Positions 1 through 6,424 of a stretch of 6,424 nucleotides of DNA are shown here, piece after piece; position 1 is the stretch's first letter, and the number at the start of each line of letters is the position of its first letter. The stretch spans positions 1-6,424 of the forward strand of contig RFHX01000032.1 of assembly GCA_003695725.1 (NCBI GenBank), read 5' to 3'. Source of the stretch: J061 sp003695725 [NCBI: Candidatus Schekmanbacteria bacterium] (lineage in GTDB: Bacteria; Schekmanbacteria; GWA2-38-11). The position numbers and the translations under genes were made by a program. The notes under the pieces were generated by a model. That model had not been told where the DNA came from and made no database searches. It saw only the letters and a program-made list of their open reading frames with translations.

Positions 1-2
1 CC

Positions 3-1118
3 ATATACCAGCCAAATGAAATGAAGGTCCACAGTGATATTGACAGATATGACTTGATGAAACGAGTTGAATATCTTTCCATTCCTCAAAACAAGATCAT
101 CAGGATTTTTAAAGGGATTTATATTGCTATCAAAAATTTTTATAGAAGACCATATCAGATTTTAAATTCTCTAAATTTTCTAAAATATGGGAAAGAATCT
201 CTTTCTTTGAATCATCTGTATAGAATAATTCCTTTTTTGGATGAGTCTTTTGACATAATACACTGTCATTTTGGCACGATTGGTATTATGGGGCTTTTCC
301 TCAAAGAATCAGGAATTTCGGGAAAACTTGTCACGAGTTTTCATGGTTATGACATCAATTGTTATCCCAAGACGGCTGGTATGGATGTTTATAAGAATCT
401 TTTCCGAAAGGGAGATTTTTTTACAGCTAATACAAGTTTTATCAGAAATAAGGCGATTGCCCTTGGTTGTGATGAGAAGAAGATTTCTATTCTTCCAATG
501 GGAATCAGGACTGAAAGATTTCAACTTTGTGAAAAGAAAAATAAAAAAAAGGGAGACGAGCTGCTTATCTTGACTGTAGGCAGATTGGTTGAGGAAAAAG
601 GGCATAGATATGCTCTCGAAGCATTGGCAAAGCTTAGAGGAAAATATAAAAATGTCAAATACATTATTGCAGGTGATGGCCCGCTGAAAAAGGATTTGGA
701 GAATCTTGCTGGAAATTTGGGGATGAGCGATGCAGTGGTTTTTTTGGGTTTAGTAAGCGATGAGAAGATAATAGACTGTTATAATTCTGCAGACATTTTT
801 CTTTTTCCCAGTATTGTTTCAGCCGATGGTGCAGAGGAAGGGCAAGGGCTTGTATTGGTTGAGGCGCAGGCAGCAGGACTTCCGGTCGTTGCAACCTCTA
901 TTGGCGGGATTCCAGAAACTGTTAATGTGGACAAATCCGCATATCTTGTGCCGGAAAAAGATTCAGATGCTTTGGCAGAAAAGATTGTTCACCTCATAGA
1001 AGATCCAGAAAAAAGAATGAAGATGGGAGAAGAAGGCAGATGCTATGTCAAGGAAAAGTACGATATTACGAATCTTAGCAAACAATTAATTGGTATATAT
1101 CAAAAGCTATTATCTTAG
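3..1118 (+). CDS. Family 4 glycosyltransferase (WcaL/AmsK-like), 5' end outside the window
   Basis: Probable retaining GT-B glycosyltransferase that adds a sugar from a nucleotide-sugar donor to a lipid-linked glycan at the cytoplasmic side of the inner membrane. Residues are counted from the Met codon at 21. HCHFG (81-85) and SFHGYD (106-111) belong to the acceptor-side domain. VGRLVEEKG (186-194) opens the donor domain, followed by IIAGDGPL (215-222) and the E-x7-E signature E273/E281 in EEGQGLVLVE, then GLPVVATSIGGIPE (286-299). The ATG at 21 is probably not the true start: the frame stays open to base 3 (I-Y-Q-P-N-E), and the N-terminal glycine-rich strand-loop that begins this fold is absent, so the start lies upstream. 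About 365-371 residues are visible, against roughly 400 for the family. The flippase gene follows after 11 bp, which fits a surface-polysaccharide operon. The fold is secure; the sugar transferred is unknown. Confidence 0.93.
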   Translation: MYQPNEMKVHSDIDRYDLMKRVEYLSIPQNKIIRIFKGIYIAIKNFYRRPYQILNSLNFLKYGKESLSLNHLYRIIPFLDESFDIIHCHFGTIGIMGLFLKESGISGKLVTSFHGYDINCYPKTAGMDVYKNLFRKGDFFTANTSFIRNKAIALGCDEKKISILPMGIRTERFQLCEKKNKKKGDELLILTVGRLVEEKGHRYALEALAKLRGKYKNVKYIIAGDGPLKKDLENLAGNLGMSDAVVFLGLVSDEKIIDCYNSADIFLFPSIVSADGAEEGQGLVLVEAQAAGLPVVATSIGGIPETVNVDKSAYLVPEKDSDALAEKIVHLIEDPEKRMKMGEEGRCYVKEKYDITNLSKQLIGIYQKLLS

Positions 1119-1120
1119 AC

Positions 1121-1125
1121 GGGGA
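1121..1125 (+). promoter_or_regulatory. Possible ribosome binding site for the flippase gene
   Basis: GGGGA lies 4 bases before the ATG at 1130, in the 11-bp gap after the glycosyltransferase stop. The spacing is short for a Shine-Dalgarno site. It supports the ATG at 1130 and suggests the flippase is translated from the same mRNA as the upstream gene. Confidence 0.4.
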
Positions 1126-1129
1126 CACA

Positions 1130-2611
1130 ATGTATTTAAATGGACGCAATGGCGAAATTGGATCTAATATAAAAAGCCAATCAATCACAGGCGTCAGATG
1201 GTCAGGGATTGCCCAAGCAGGAAGGCAGATAGCGCAGTTAATCACTACAATTGTATTGGCGCGGCTTTTGGCTCCATCGGAGTTTGGTTTAATCAGCATG
1301 GCAATTGTCGTAATTGGATTTATCTCCATTTTTAAAGATCTCGGTACATCTGCAGCTGTCATTCAGAGAAGAGAATTATCAGATGAACTTCTCTCAAGCA
1401 TCTTTTGGATAAATACTGGCTTTGGAACTTTTTCGATGCTATTGGTTTTTTTGGGAGCTCCATTGGGTGCTATGCTTTATAATAATCCACAAGTTACACC
1501 TGTTCTACAAGCCCTATCGCTCGGTTTTTTTATTTCAGGCTTTACAATATTACATCAAGCTCTTCTTGAGCGGTCTCTCTCTTTTGGTACTTTGGCAAAG
1601 ATAGAGCTTGCCGCAGTACTAAGCGGTTCGATTGCAGGTATAGTCCTTGCTCTATTAGGCGCTGGAGTATGGAGTTTGGTTATGCAGATTCTTACAAATG
1701 TAACAATGACGACAGTGCTATTATGGTTTTCAACATCGTGGCGTCCCCGGTTAGTTTTTAATTGGAATGAGGTTAAATCTATCAAAAACTATAGTTTAAA
1801 TCTTACGGGTTTTGCAGTTTTCAACTATTTTGCAAGAAATGCAGATTATCTTCTAATAGGAAGATATCTTGGAGCTCAAGATTTAGGTTACTATACCTTG
1901 GCATATCGTATTCTACTCTTCCCGGTAAAGAATATTTCAAAGGTTATCAGCCGTGTGATGTTTCCAGTTTATTCAAACCTCCAAGACGATAATCAGCGTT
2001 TGGCAAATATTTATCTGAAAGTTTCTTCAACTATCGCATTGATAACCTTCCCATTGATGGCAGGGGTTTTCACTTTGTCTAAGCCATTTATAGTATCACT
2101 CTTTGGCACTAAGTGGGAACCTGTAATTTTATTGATTATGATATTATCCCCCGTTGGTCTCATACAATCAATTGGCACGACAGTTGGTGCCATTTATCAA
2201 GCAAAGGGACGTACTGACATAATGTTTCGCTGGGGGCTTGTGACGGAAACTTGCGCCATCATCTCTTTTATCGTAGGGCTTAGATGGGGAGTAATCGGTG
2301 TCGCTATCGCATATGCAATAGTTTCTTTTGCTCTATTTTATCCTTCATTTTATATAGTTTTCCGCTTGATAAATCTCAAAGTTTCCAATTTGATTGACTA
2401 TCTTTATAAACCATTCTTGAACAGTGTTGTAATGTCTCTGCTAATAGTGTTATTCGGTTTGCTAATTTCAAAATTTGTAAGTGATTATCTTTATCTTTTT
2501 CTTGCTGTTTTATTTGGAATTACAATTTATACTTTAATGAGTTATCTCTTTAATAGAGATTACCTTTATGCCTTTTTTGAGATTCTTGGTATAAAAGCTA
2601 AAGAGGGATAA
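1130..2611 (+). CDS. Wzx/WzxC-type polysaccharide flippase (MOP superfamily)
   Basis: Complete 493-residue integral inner-membrane protein, the usual length for oligosaccharide flippases, which move undecaprenyl-linked glycans from the cytoplasmic to the periplasmic leaflet. The N-terminal pattern is typical of the WzxC/TuaB-like branch: SITGVRWSGIAQ (18-29), LARLLAPSEFGL (43-54) and DLGTSAAVIQR (70-80). A further hallmark is LHQALLERSLSFGTLAKIE (141-159). Hydrophobic segments lie at about 33-48, 50-68, 90-113, 128-142, 159-179, 182-200, 298-317, 330-346, 371-386, 387-410, 430-448 and 452-473, consistent with about 12 helices or slightly more. Relatives usually begin nearer the SITGVRW stretch, so the first 12-15 residues may be an extension or a start miscall, but the ATG at 1130 has GGGGA just before it. 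Substrate cannot be inferred. Its stop is one base from the stop of the convergent operon. Confidence 0.93.
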   Translation: MYLNGRNGEIGSNIKSQSITGVRWSGIAQAGRQIAQLITTIVLARLLAPSEFGLISMAIVVIGFISIFKDLGTSAAVIQRRELSDELLSSIFWINTGFGTFSMLLVFLGAPLGAMLYNNPQVTPVLQALSLGFFISGFTILHQALLERSLSFGTLAKIELAAVLSGSIAGIVLALLGAGVWSLVMQILTNVTMTTVLLWFSTSWRPRLVFNWNEVKSIKNYSLNLTGFAVFNYFARNADYLLIGRYLGAQDLGYYTLAYRILLFPVKNISKVISRVMFPVYSNLQDDNQRLANIYLKVSSTIALITFPLMAGVFTLSKPFIVSLFGTKWEPVILLIMILSPVGLIQSIGTTVGAIYQAKGRTDIMFRWGLVTETCAIISFIVGLRWGVIGVAIAYAIVSFALFYPSFYIVFRLINLKVSNLIDYLYKPFLNSVVMSLLIVLFGLLISKFVSDYLYLFLAVLFGITIYTLMSYLFNRDYLYAFFEILGIKAKEG

Positions 2612-2612
2612 C

Positions 2613-3752
2613 TTACATTTCCCAAATGCCAGGAATGGAATGATTGCAATAGACACATCTTCCTTTCTTGATTCCTATTGAAGTGATGTAATACCCAATC
2701 CTGCCTATTATCTTTTTTCTGCAATTTGGACAATAGGTGCTTTCGCCAGGATGTCCCGGAACATTTCCAATATAGGCAAAATTTACACCTTCATTCATTG
2801 CTGTATTTCTTGCCATTTCAAGAGTAGAGATTGGAGTTATTGGCAAATTCTTGATCTTGTAAGTTGGATGAAAACGGGAAAAATGCACAGGTACATCTCT
2901 GCCCAAATTTTTAACTATCCATTGGCACATTTCTCTTATTTCTTTTTTTGAATCATTAAGCGTTGGTATAATCAGCACAACGATTTCAAACCACATTCCT
3001 CTATTTTTTAGAAGTTGAAGAGTATCAAGAACTGGTTTTAATTCACCACTGCAAGTGTCTTTATAAAATTTTTCTGTAAACGCTTTGAGGTCAATCTTAA
3101 CAGCAGCAAGATATTTACAAAGTTCCTCCATAGGTTCTTTTTGAATGAAACCATTTGAAATCATTACAGTGTTTATGCCTATTTTTCTTCCATAAACTGC
3201 AATGTCATGCATATATTCATAAAAAACTACCGGTTCTGAATAAGTGCATGCAACGGATGGAGCACCTTTCCTCTTTGCTTCCCGGCATACATCTTCAGGG
3301 CTAAGGTAAATGCTATCAACCTGTTCTGGCCTAAACTGTGCTATCTCCCAATTCTGACAAAATTTGCATTCAAAATTGCATCCTGCTGTGGCAAGCGAAA
3401 AAGCCGTGGTTCCGGGAAGATAGTGAAAAAGCGGTTTTTTCTCGATGGGGTCTGTGTGAATGGCGCAGGGCCTAGAGTACACAAGTGTATAGTATTTTCC
3501 TCCATGATTTTCCTTGTTTCCGCAATAGCCTCTTTCCATATCGGCAACTCTGCACTTCTTGGGACAAATCTCACATTCTATACGAAGACCATCCAATTTC
3601 TTATAGAACATACATTCTTTCAATTTTGTGCTGTTTTCAGCCAAAGCAGTCATTGGGGAAGTGGAAGGTGTGACAAATTCTACTGCGCTTTTCATAAGAG
3701 CGTAGGCACAGCCGCCCTGAACAATGCATTTTATGAATTCTCTTCGTTCCAT
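2613..3752 (-). CDS. amrS: AmmeMemoRadiSam system radical SAM enzyme with Tat-like N-terminus
   Basis: A 379-residue radical SAM protein of the family tied to Memo and AMMECR1 proteins and distantly like pyruvate formate-lyase activating enzymes; its substrate is not established. Cysteines C125, C129 and C132 in GCNFECKFCQNWEIAQF form the CxxxCxxC cluster that binds [4Fe-4S] and S-adenosylmethionine. Before it, C60, C63, C67 and C77 make an extra Cys-rich N-terminal module, followed by the family motif DPIEKKPLFHYLPG (101-114). The C-terminus has a rubredoxin/zinc-ribbon-like pair, C341-x2-C344 and C366-x2-C369, ending in SIPGIWEM. The start MERREFIK resembles a twin-arginine leader, with a weak hydrophobic stretch to about residue 27 and a possible cleavage site after A38 (TALA-EN). 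It is the last gene of the operon, starting 5 bp after the DUF362 stop with no clear ribosome binding site, so translational coupling is likely. Family is certain; export is uncertain. Confidence 0.95.
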   Translation of the reverse strand: MERREFIKCIVQGGCAYALMKSAVEFVTPSTSPMTALAENSTKLKECMFYKKLDGLRIECEICPKKCRVADMERGYCGNKENHGGKYYTLVYSRPCAIHTDPIEKKPLFHYLPGTTAFSLATAGCNFECKFCQNWEIAQFRPEQVDSIYLSPEDVCREAKRKGAPSVACTYSEPVVFYEYMHDIAVYGRKIGINTVMISNGFIQKEPMEELCKYLAAVKIDLKAFTEKFYKDTCSGELKPVLDTLQLLKNRGMWFEIVVLIIPTLNDSKKEIREMCQWIVKNLGRDVPVHFSRFHPTYKIKNLPITPISTLEMARNTAMNEGVNFAYIGNVPGHPGESTYCPNCRKKIIGRIGYYITSIGIKKGRCVYCNHSIPGIWEM

Positions 3753-3757
3753 GAAAT

Positions 3758-4804
3758 TTATTGAATTTCAGTAAGTTTGATCCTTGCCCTGTCACATATT
3801 CCAATGCCCAAATCTTGGGCAGTTTGAATGTAAATGGGTTCTCTTTTCTCTTCCTTTAATGATTTCAGACCTTTTTCCTTTCGTTTTTCTTCGATTAGTT
3901 TCCATCCAATACTATCCAGTGAGACAATGTCTGTTGCTACAAGTATGCTGTTTAATTGCCATGAATAATTTGGATTGTATGCAGGGCCACCATGGTACTG
4001 TGCTATGGAAGCATCACACACAGTAAGTCTCAATTTATTGCGAATTTCGGAGTGATTGTTTAAATCTGCCACAAAGGGATTACAGGCGTCACTATGATAT
4101 TTATTAGGATTGTGAATTACGCCGTAAAAATTCTTCATTCCTATTGATACGCCTGCAAGGTCATGGTCTTTTAGAACAGGAATATTGATAATGGCAGTGC
4201 ATTCACGCGTCAAAATCCTGCTGAAACAACTTCCAATGCTTCCTGAAAAAGAGATTTCGCTTTCATAATCCATATTTGTGCCAAAACATCTTACCCCACT
4301 ACCCCTATTTATTTCATAGCCGGCACGAATCAGGTCTTTATCAGTCCTGTCCCATATAATAATCTGTTCTTCATCAAAACCAGAATTTTTCAAACTTTCA
4401 ATAATGGCTTTGACTAATAGGGGATTTGATGAAAGGCCTCTGCCGGCAAGACAATTAACCTTTATGCCAATAATATCATCTTTTGAGAATAGGGCATTGA
4501 TTGCATCGCTATGGTTTTTGACATTGAAAAGTGTTTTAACGGATTTTTCAAAGATATTTTGAAATTCAGAGACACCAATCTTTTTTCTGCCTTTTTTGGG
4601 AGTCGATGCTCTGCATAGGATCACTTCGGCATTTCTTTTTATATTGATTTTTGGGATAGCGCTTTTCGATTTTTTATCTCTTTTAAATAATTTATTTGCA
4701 ATTTCATCAAAAAAACTGCTGGCTTGCGCTTTCCTTTTTTCAAATGAATTCAAGAAAGCGAAAAATGTGGAAGCAATTGCGGCAATAAAGGTTCTTCTCT
4801 TCAT
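3758..4804 (-). CDS. DUF362 domain protein with Tat-like signal peptide
   Basis: A 348-residue protein of the DUF362 family, whose biochemical role is unknown. DUF362-type motifs are GIKVNCLAGRGLSSNPLLV (113-131), NIPVLKDHDLAGVSIGMKN (207-225), CDASIAQYHGGPA (263-275) and ATDIVSLDSIGWKL (290-303). Many relatives carry a CxxCxxC ferredoxin segment; here the eight cysteines (64, 118, 173, 193, 202, 241, 263, 337) are scattered with no CxxC pair, so no ferredoxin domain is present. The N-terminus MKRRTFIAAIASTFFAF followed by AQA-SS gives a short leader with paired arginines, a hydrophobic core and an Ala-x-Ala cleavage site after residue 28, pointing to periplasmic export. The frame is open upstream to a GTG at 4861, but the ATG at 4804 is chosen because it puts the signal at the N-terminus and sits one base after the Memo-AMMECR1 stop (TAAAATG). 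Its place inside the operon suggests a joint role with the Memo and radical SAM proteins. Confidence 0.88.
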   Translation of the reverse strand: MKRRTFIAAIASTFFAFLNSFEKRKAQASSFFDEIANKLFKRDKKSKSAIPKINIKRNAEVILCRASTPKKGRKKIGVSEFQNIFEKSVKTLFNVKNHSDAINALFSKDDIIGIKVNCLAGRGLSSNPLLVKAIIESLKNSGFDEEQIIIWDRTDKDLIRAGYEINRGSGVRCFGTNMDYESEISFSGSIGSCFSRILTRECTAIINIPVLKDHDLAGVSIGMKNFYGVIHNPNKYHSDACNPFVADLNNHSEIRNKLRLTVCDASIAQYHGGPAYNPNYSWQLNSILVATDIVSLDSIGWKLIEEKRKEKGLKSLKEEKREPIYIQTAQDLGIGICDRARIKLTEIQ

Positions 4805-4805
4805 T

Positions 4806-6347
4806 TTATTTGAAGTCTTCTTCAGAAAAAACTTCTGCTTCAAAACGCCATAATTTTGCACCGCTTTTATAAGCGTCGGTGGGCAATCCTGCCTTTCTGC
4901 ATAATTGTTCTAAGAATGTTTTTTTATCCCATCCATATTCAACAGGCACTTGGGGAAGAAGAAGCCCGCGTCCCCATCCTTTTTCGATTATCAATCCATG
5001 TTTTCCTATTTCAAAATCATAAATATCAGACATCTCTTCAGGGACAGTAAGGACAGAAATCTCTATTTCACATTCTTTTTCTTCATAAGGCTGTACAGGT
5101 TCGAATCTTGGGTCTCTTGAAGCGGCATTTATCGTGTTGTCTCTCACTGCTTTATAAAGAGGCTCAATCCCGAGGACATATCCGATACAACCTCTGAGCA
5201 TTTCCCTTCTTTTCAGAGTAACAAATACGCCTCTTTTTTCCCTGAGTTTATCTGTAATATTGAAAGTATTGAGAAATTCATCATCAGTCGCTTTGCCTTC
5301 AAGATAGCGTCTCAATACAGCTCTTGAAAGTTTTAAAAGAGTTTTCTTCTCTTCCTCTGTTAAATATTTTCCTGATTCCTTCCTTTTGCTTTTTTTGTTA
5401 TTTGTTTGAACTTTCTTTGCAGAATCATAAAAAATCGTTGTGGCGTAGCTTACCGAGTTGTTGTAATCGCCCGTAATCTCTCCTGAGGTGTAATAGATAA
5501 GAAGTTTACCTTTTGCTGATTCATCGAGAAGATTTAAAAGAATTGCAATTGGTTTTCTTCCGCAGATGGTAATTCCTGTTTCGTTGAAGTATTTTATAAA
5601 ACCTGTAGAATCCTTTTTTAAGATAAAATCTTCAGCAGCCATATCAATCCTTTTGAGGTTTTCGGGGATATCCTTTCTAAATGGGAGATAACCAAAACGG
5701 CTGCCATAATGAGTAAAATCTGAACTTGCAATCACAATCGTTTTATCATTGATGAATGGCTTGATACTATCAGCAAATCTTTTGTATTCACTGCCTTCTA
5801 CTTCACCTACCAGTAGCGGTATAATGCTGAAATTATCGAGCGCTCTTTGAAGGAAAGGGAGTTGTATTTCAATAGAATGTTCTCTGCTGTGGGCACTGTC
5901 GTTGTAAGAGAATCCTTTTATTTTAGATAGTTTTGAGCAGATTGCCTTTTCAACAGGTATGCGACCAAGAGGGGTTTCAAAATAATCCGCCGATGACAAT
6001 GCAATTCCTTCGAAATATGCATAGTGTGAGGGGGCAAGAATAATGACTCTTTCAATGTCTTTGCCTTTTAGACAATTATATCCGGCGGCAGCTGCTTTGC
6101 CTGAATATATGTATCCTGCATGAGGTTCGATAAGCGCTACAGGTTTATATGTTGATATACCTTTGACTTTCTCTTTAGTTGATTCGAAATAGTTTTCAAT
6201 TGTCCCTTCGAGTGTATCCTTGTCTGCTGGATACCAGCTGCCAGCAAGTACGGACGGCCTTACCATTCCTTTCTCCTTTGCATTACCGCAGGAGGTAAAT
6301 AGTAAAAGAAAAATTATATTTACAGCGATAAGCTTTAAGTGTTTCAT
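4806..6347 (-). CDS. Memo-AMMECR1 fusion lipoprotein (AmmeMemoRadiSam proteins B and A)
   Basis: A 513-residue fusion of the two non-enzymatic-named parts of the AmmeMemoRadiSam system. Residues 1-20 look like a lipoprotein signal: basic start, hydrophobic L6-T18 and lipobox LFTSC with C20; Gly at +2 would permit outer-membrane sorting by the E. coli rule. Memo domain (about 29-309), fold related to class III nonheme iron dioxygenases such as LigB: RPSVLAGSWYP (30-40), EPHAGYIYSG (74-83, H76), APSHYAYFEG (105-114, H108), HSREHSIEIQLPFLQ (153-167), SSDFTHYG (208-215, D210 and H213) and ICGRKP (261-266, C262). H76, H108 and C262 match the metal-site-like positions H49, H81 and C244 of human MEMO1. 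A Lys-rich linker (311-326) leads to the AMMECR1 domain (about 328-507) with the signature LRGCIG (384-389) and NAASRDPRF (407-415). It is first in the operon; the ATG at 6347 gives the complete signal. Biochemical function is unknown. Confidence 0.94.
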   Translation of the reverse strand: MKHLKLIAVNIIFLLLFTSCGNAKEKGMVRPSVLAGSWYPADKDTLEGTIENYFESTKEKVKGISTYKPVALIEPHAGYIYSGKAAAAGYNCLKGKDIERVIILAPSHYAYFEGIALSSADYFETPLGRIPVEKAICSKLSKIKGFSYNDSAHSREHSIEIQLPFLQRALDNFSIIPLLVGEVEGSEYKRFADSIKPFINDKTIVIASSDFTHYGSRFGYLPFRKDIPENLKRIDMAAEDFILKKDSTGFIKYFNETGITICGRKPIAILLNLLDESAKGKLLIYYTSGEITGDYNNSVSYATTIFYDSAKKVQTNNKKSKRKESGKYLTEEEKKTLLKLSRAVLRRYLEGKATDDEFLNTFNITDKLREKRGVFVTLKRREMLRGCIGYVLGIEPLYKAVRDNTINAASRDPRFEPVQPYEEKECEIEISVLTVPEEMSDIYDFEIGKHGLIIEKGWGRGLLLPQVPVEYGWDKKTFLEQLCRKAGLPTDAYKSGAKLWRFEAEVFSEEDFK

Positions 6348-6353
6348 AAATTC

Positions 6354-6381
6354 ATTATATGAAATTATAAAAGTATTTCAA
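6354..6381 (-). promoter_or_regulatory. Candidate sigma70-like promoter of the Memo-AMMECR1 / DUF362 / radical SAM operon
   Basis: Reading the minus strand, TTGAAA (6376-6381) is followed after 16 bp by a perfect TATAAT (6354-6359), 6 bases before the ATG at 6347. Transcription would then start at about the ATG, giving little or no leader. A second TATAAT at 6364-6369 lacks a well-spaced -35 box (the nearest TTGAAA is 13 bp away). The stretch is very AT-rich, so a chance match is possible; the 77-bp region shows no other promoter-like or ribosome-binding signal. Confidence 0.45.
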
Positions 6382-6424
6382 ATTTCAATTGTAGTAGAAA
6401 GAAAAAAGAAAAAAGGTTGTTGGA

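Noticed and set aside
541-554. Run of eight A followed by GGG in the glycosyltransferase gene, matching an A-AAA-AAG slippery heptamer in frame
   Set aside because: It encodes a Lys-rich linker between the two Rossmann domains in an AT-rich gene; the zero frame continues as normal glycosyltransferase and nothing indicates a useful frameshifted product.
271-573. Open frame of 100 codons inside the glycosyltransferase gene
   Set aside because: It fully overlaps a clearly conserved protein in another frame and its translation shows no recognisable domain, so it is a shadow frame.
2567-2580. T6 run near the flippase 3' end as a terminator tail
   Set aside because: No stable inverted repeat precedes it, and it sits inside the coding sequence.
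3423-3764. Open frame of 113 codons on the + strand opposite the radical SAM gene
   Set aside because: It is antisense to the well-supported N-terminal half of the radical SAM gene, with no ribosome binding site or recognisable family.
4805-4861. A longer DUF362 protein beginning at the GTG at 4861, overlapping the Memo-AMMECR1 gene by 56 bp
   Set aside because: It has no ribosome binding site, buries the Tat-like leader 19 residues inside the protein, and uses GTG where an ATG one base after the upstream stop gives a standard signal peptide.
6391-6420. A-rich purine stretch at the right edge, a possible T-tract of a terminator read on the minus strand
   Set aside because: No adjoining hairpin is visible in the window, so a terminator cannot be supported.

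Overview
The window is AT-rich and almost fully coding. It holds five genes in two convergent groups. It reads like an uncultivated, probably anaerobic, diderm bacterium: there are surface-polysaccharide genes, a putative lipoprotein, Tat-like leaders, a radical SAM enzyme and AT-biased codon use. The phylum cannot be settled from this sequence.

Left half (+ strand, 1-2611): the 3' part of a family 4 glycosyltransferase, whose true start lies left of the window, is followed after 11 bp by a complete Wzx/WzxC-type polysaccharide flippase. This looks like the end of an exopolysaccharide, capsule or O-antigen cluster: a cytoplasmic transferase extends a lipid-linked glycan and the flippase moves it across the inner membrane.

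Right half (- strand, read from 6347 down to 2613): a compact three-gene operon with 1 bp and 5 bp gaps. The first gene fuses a Memo-like domain to an AMMECR1 domain behind a lipoprotein-type signal. The second is a DUF362 protein with a Tat-like leader. The third is the radical SAM enzyme of the AmmeMemoRadiSam system, also with a Tat-like leader. These are the three hallmark parts of that conserved but biochemically unexplained system (AMMECR1 + Memo + radical SAM), with a DUF362 protein placed between them.

The most interesting point is that all three operon products appear to carry export signals. If real, this would be an envelope-located version of AmmeMemoRadiSam, which is hard to reconcile with a SAM-dependent [4Fe-4S] enzyme. 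A sigma70-like promoter lies so close to the first start codon that the transcript could be leaderless, and none of the three starts has a convincing Shine-Dalgarno sequence. The two gene groups meet tail to tail with one base between their stop codons and no visible terminator. I saw no RNA genes, mobile elements, CRISPR arrays or long repeats.
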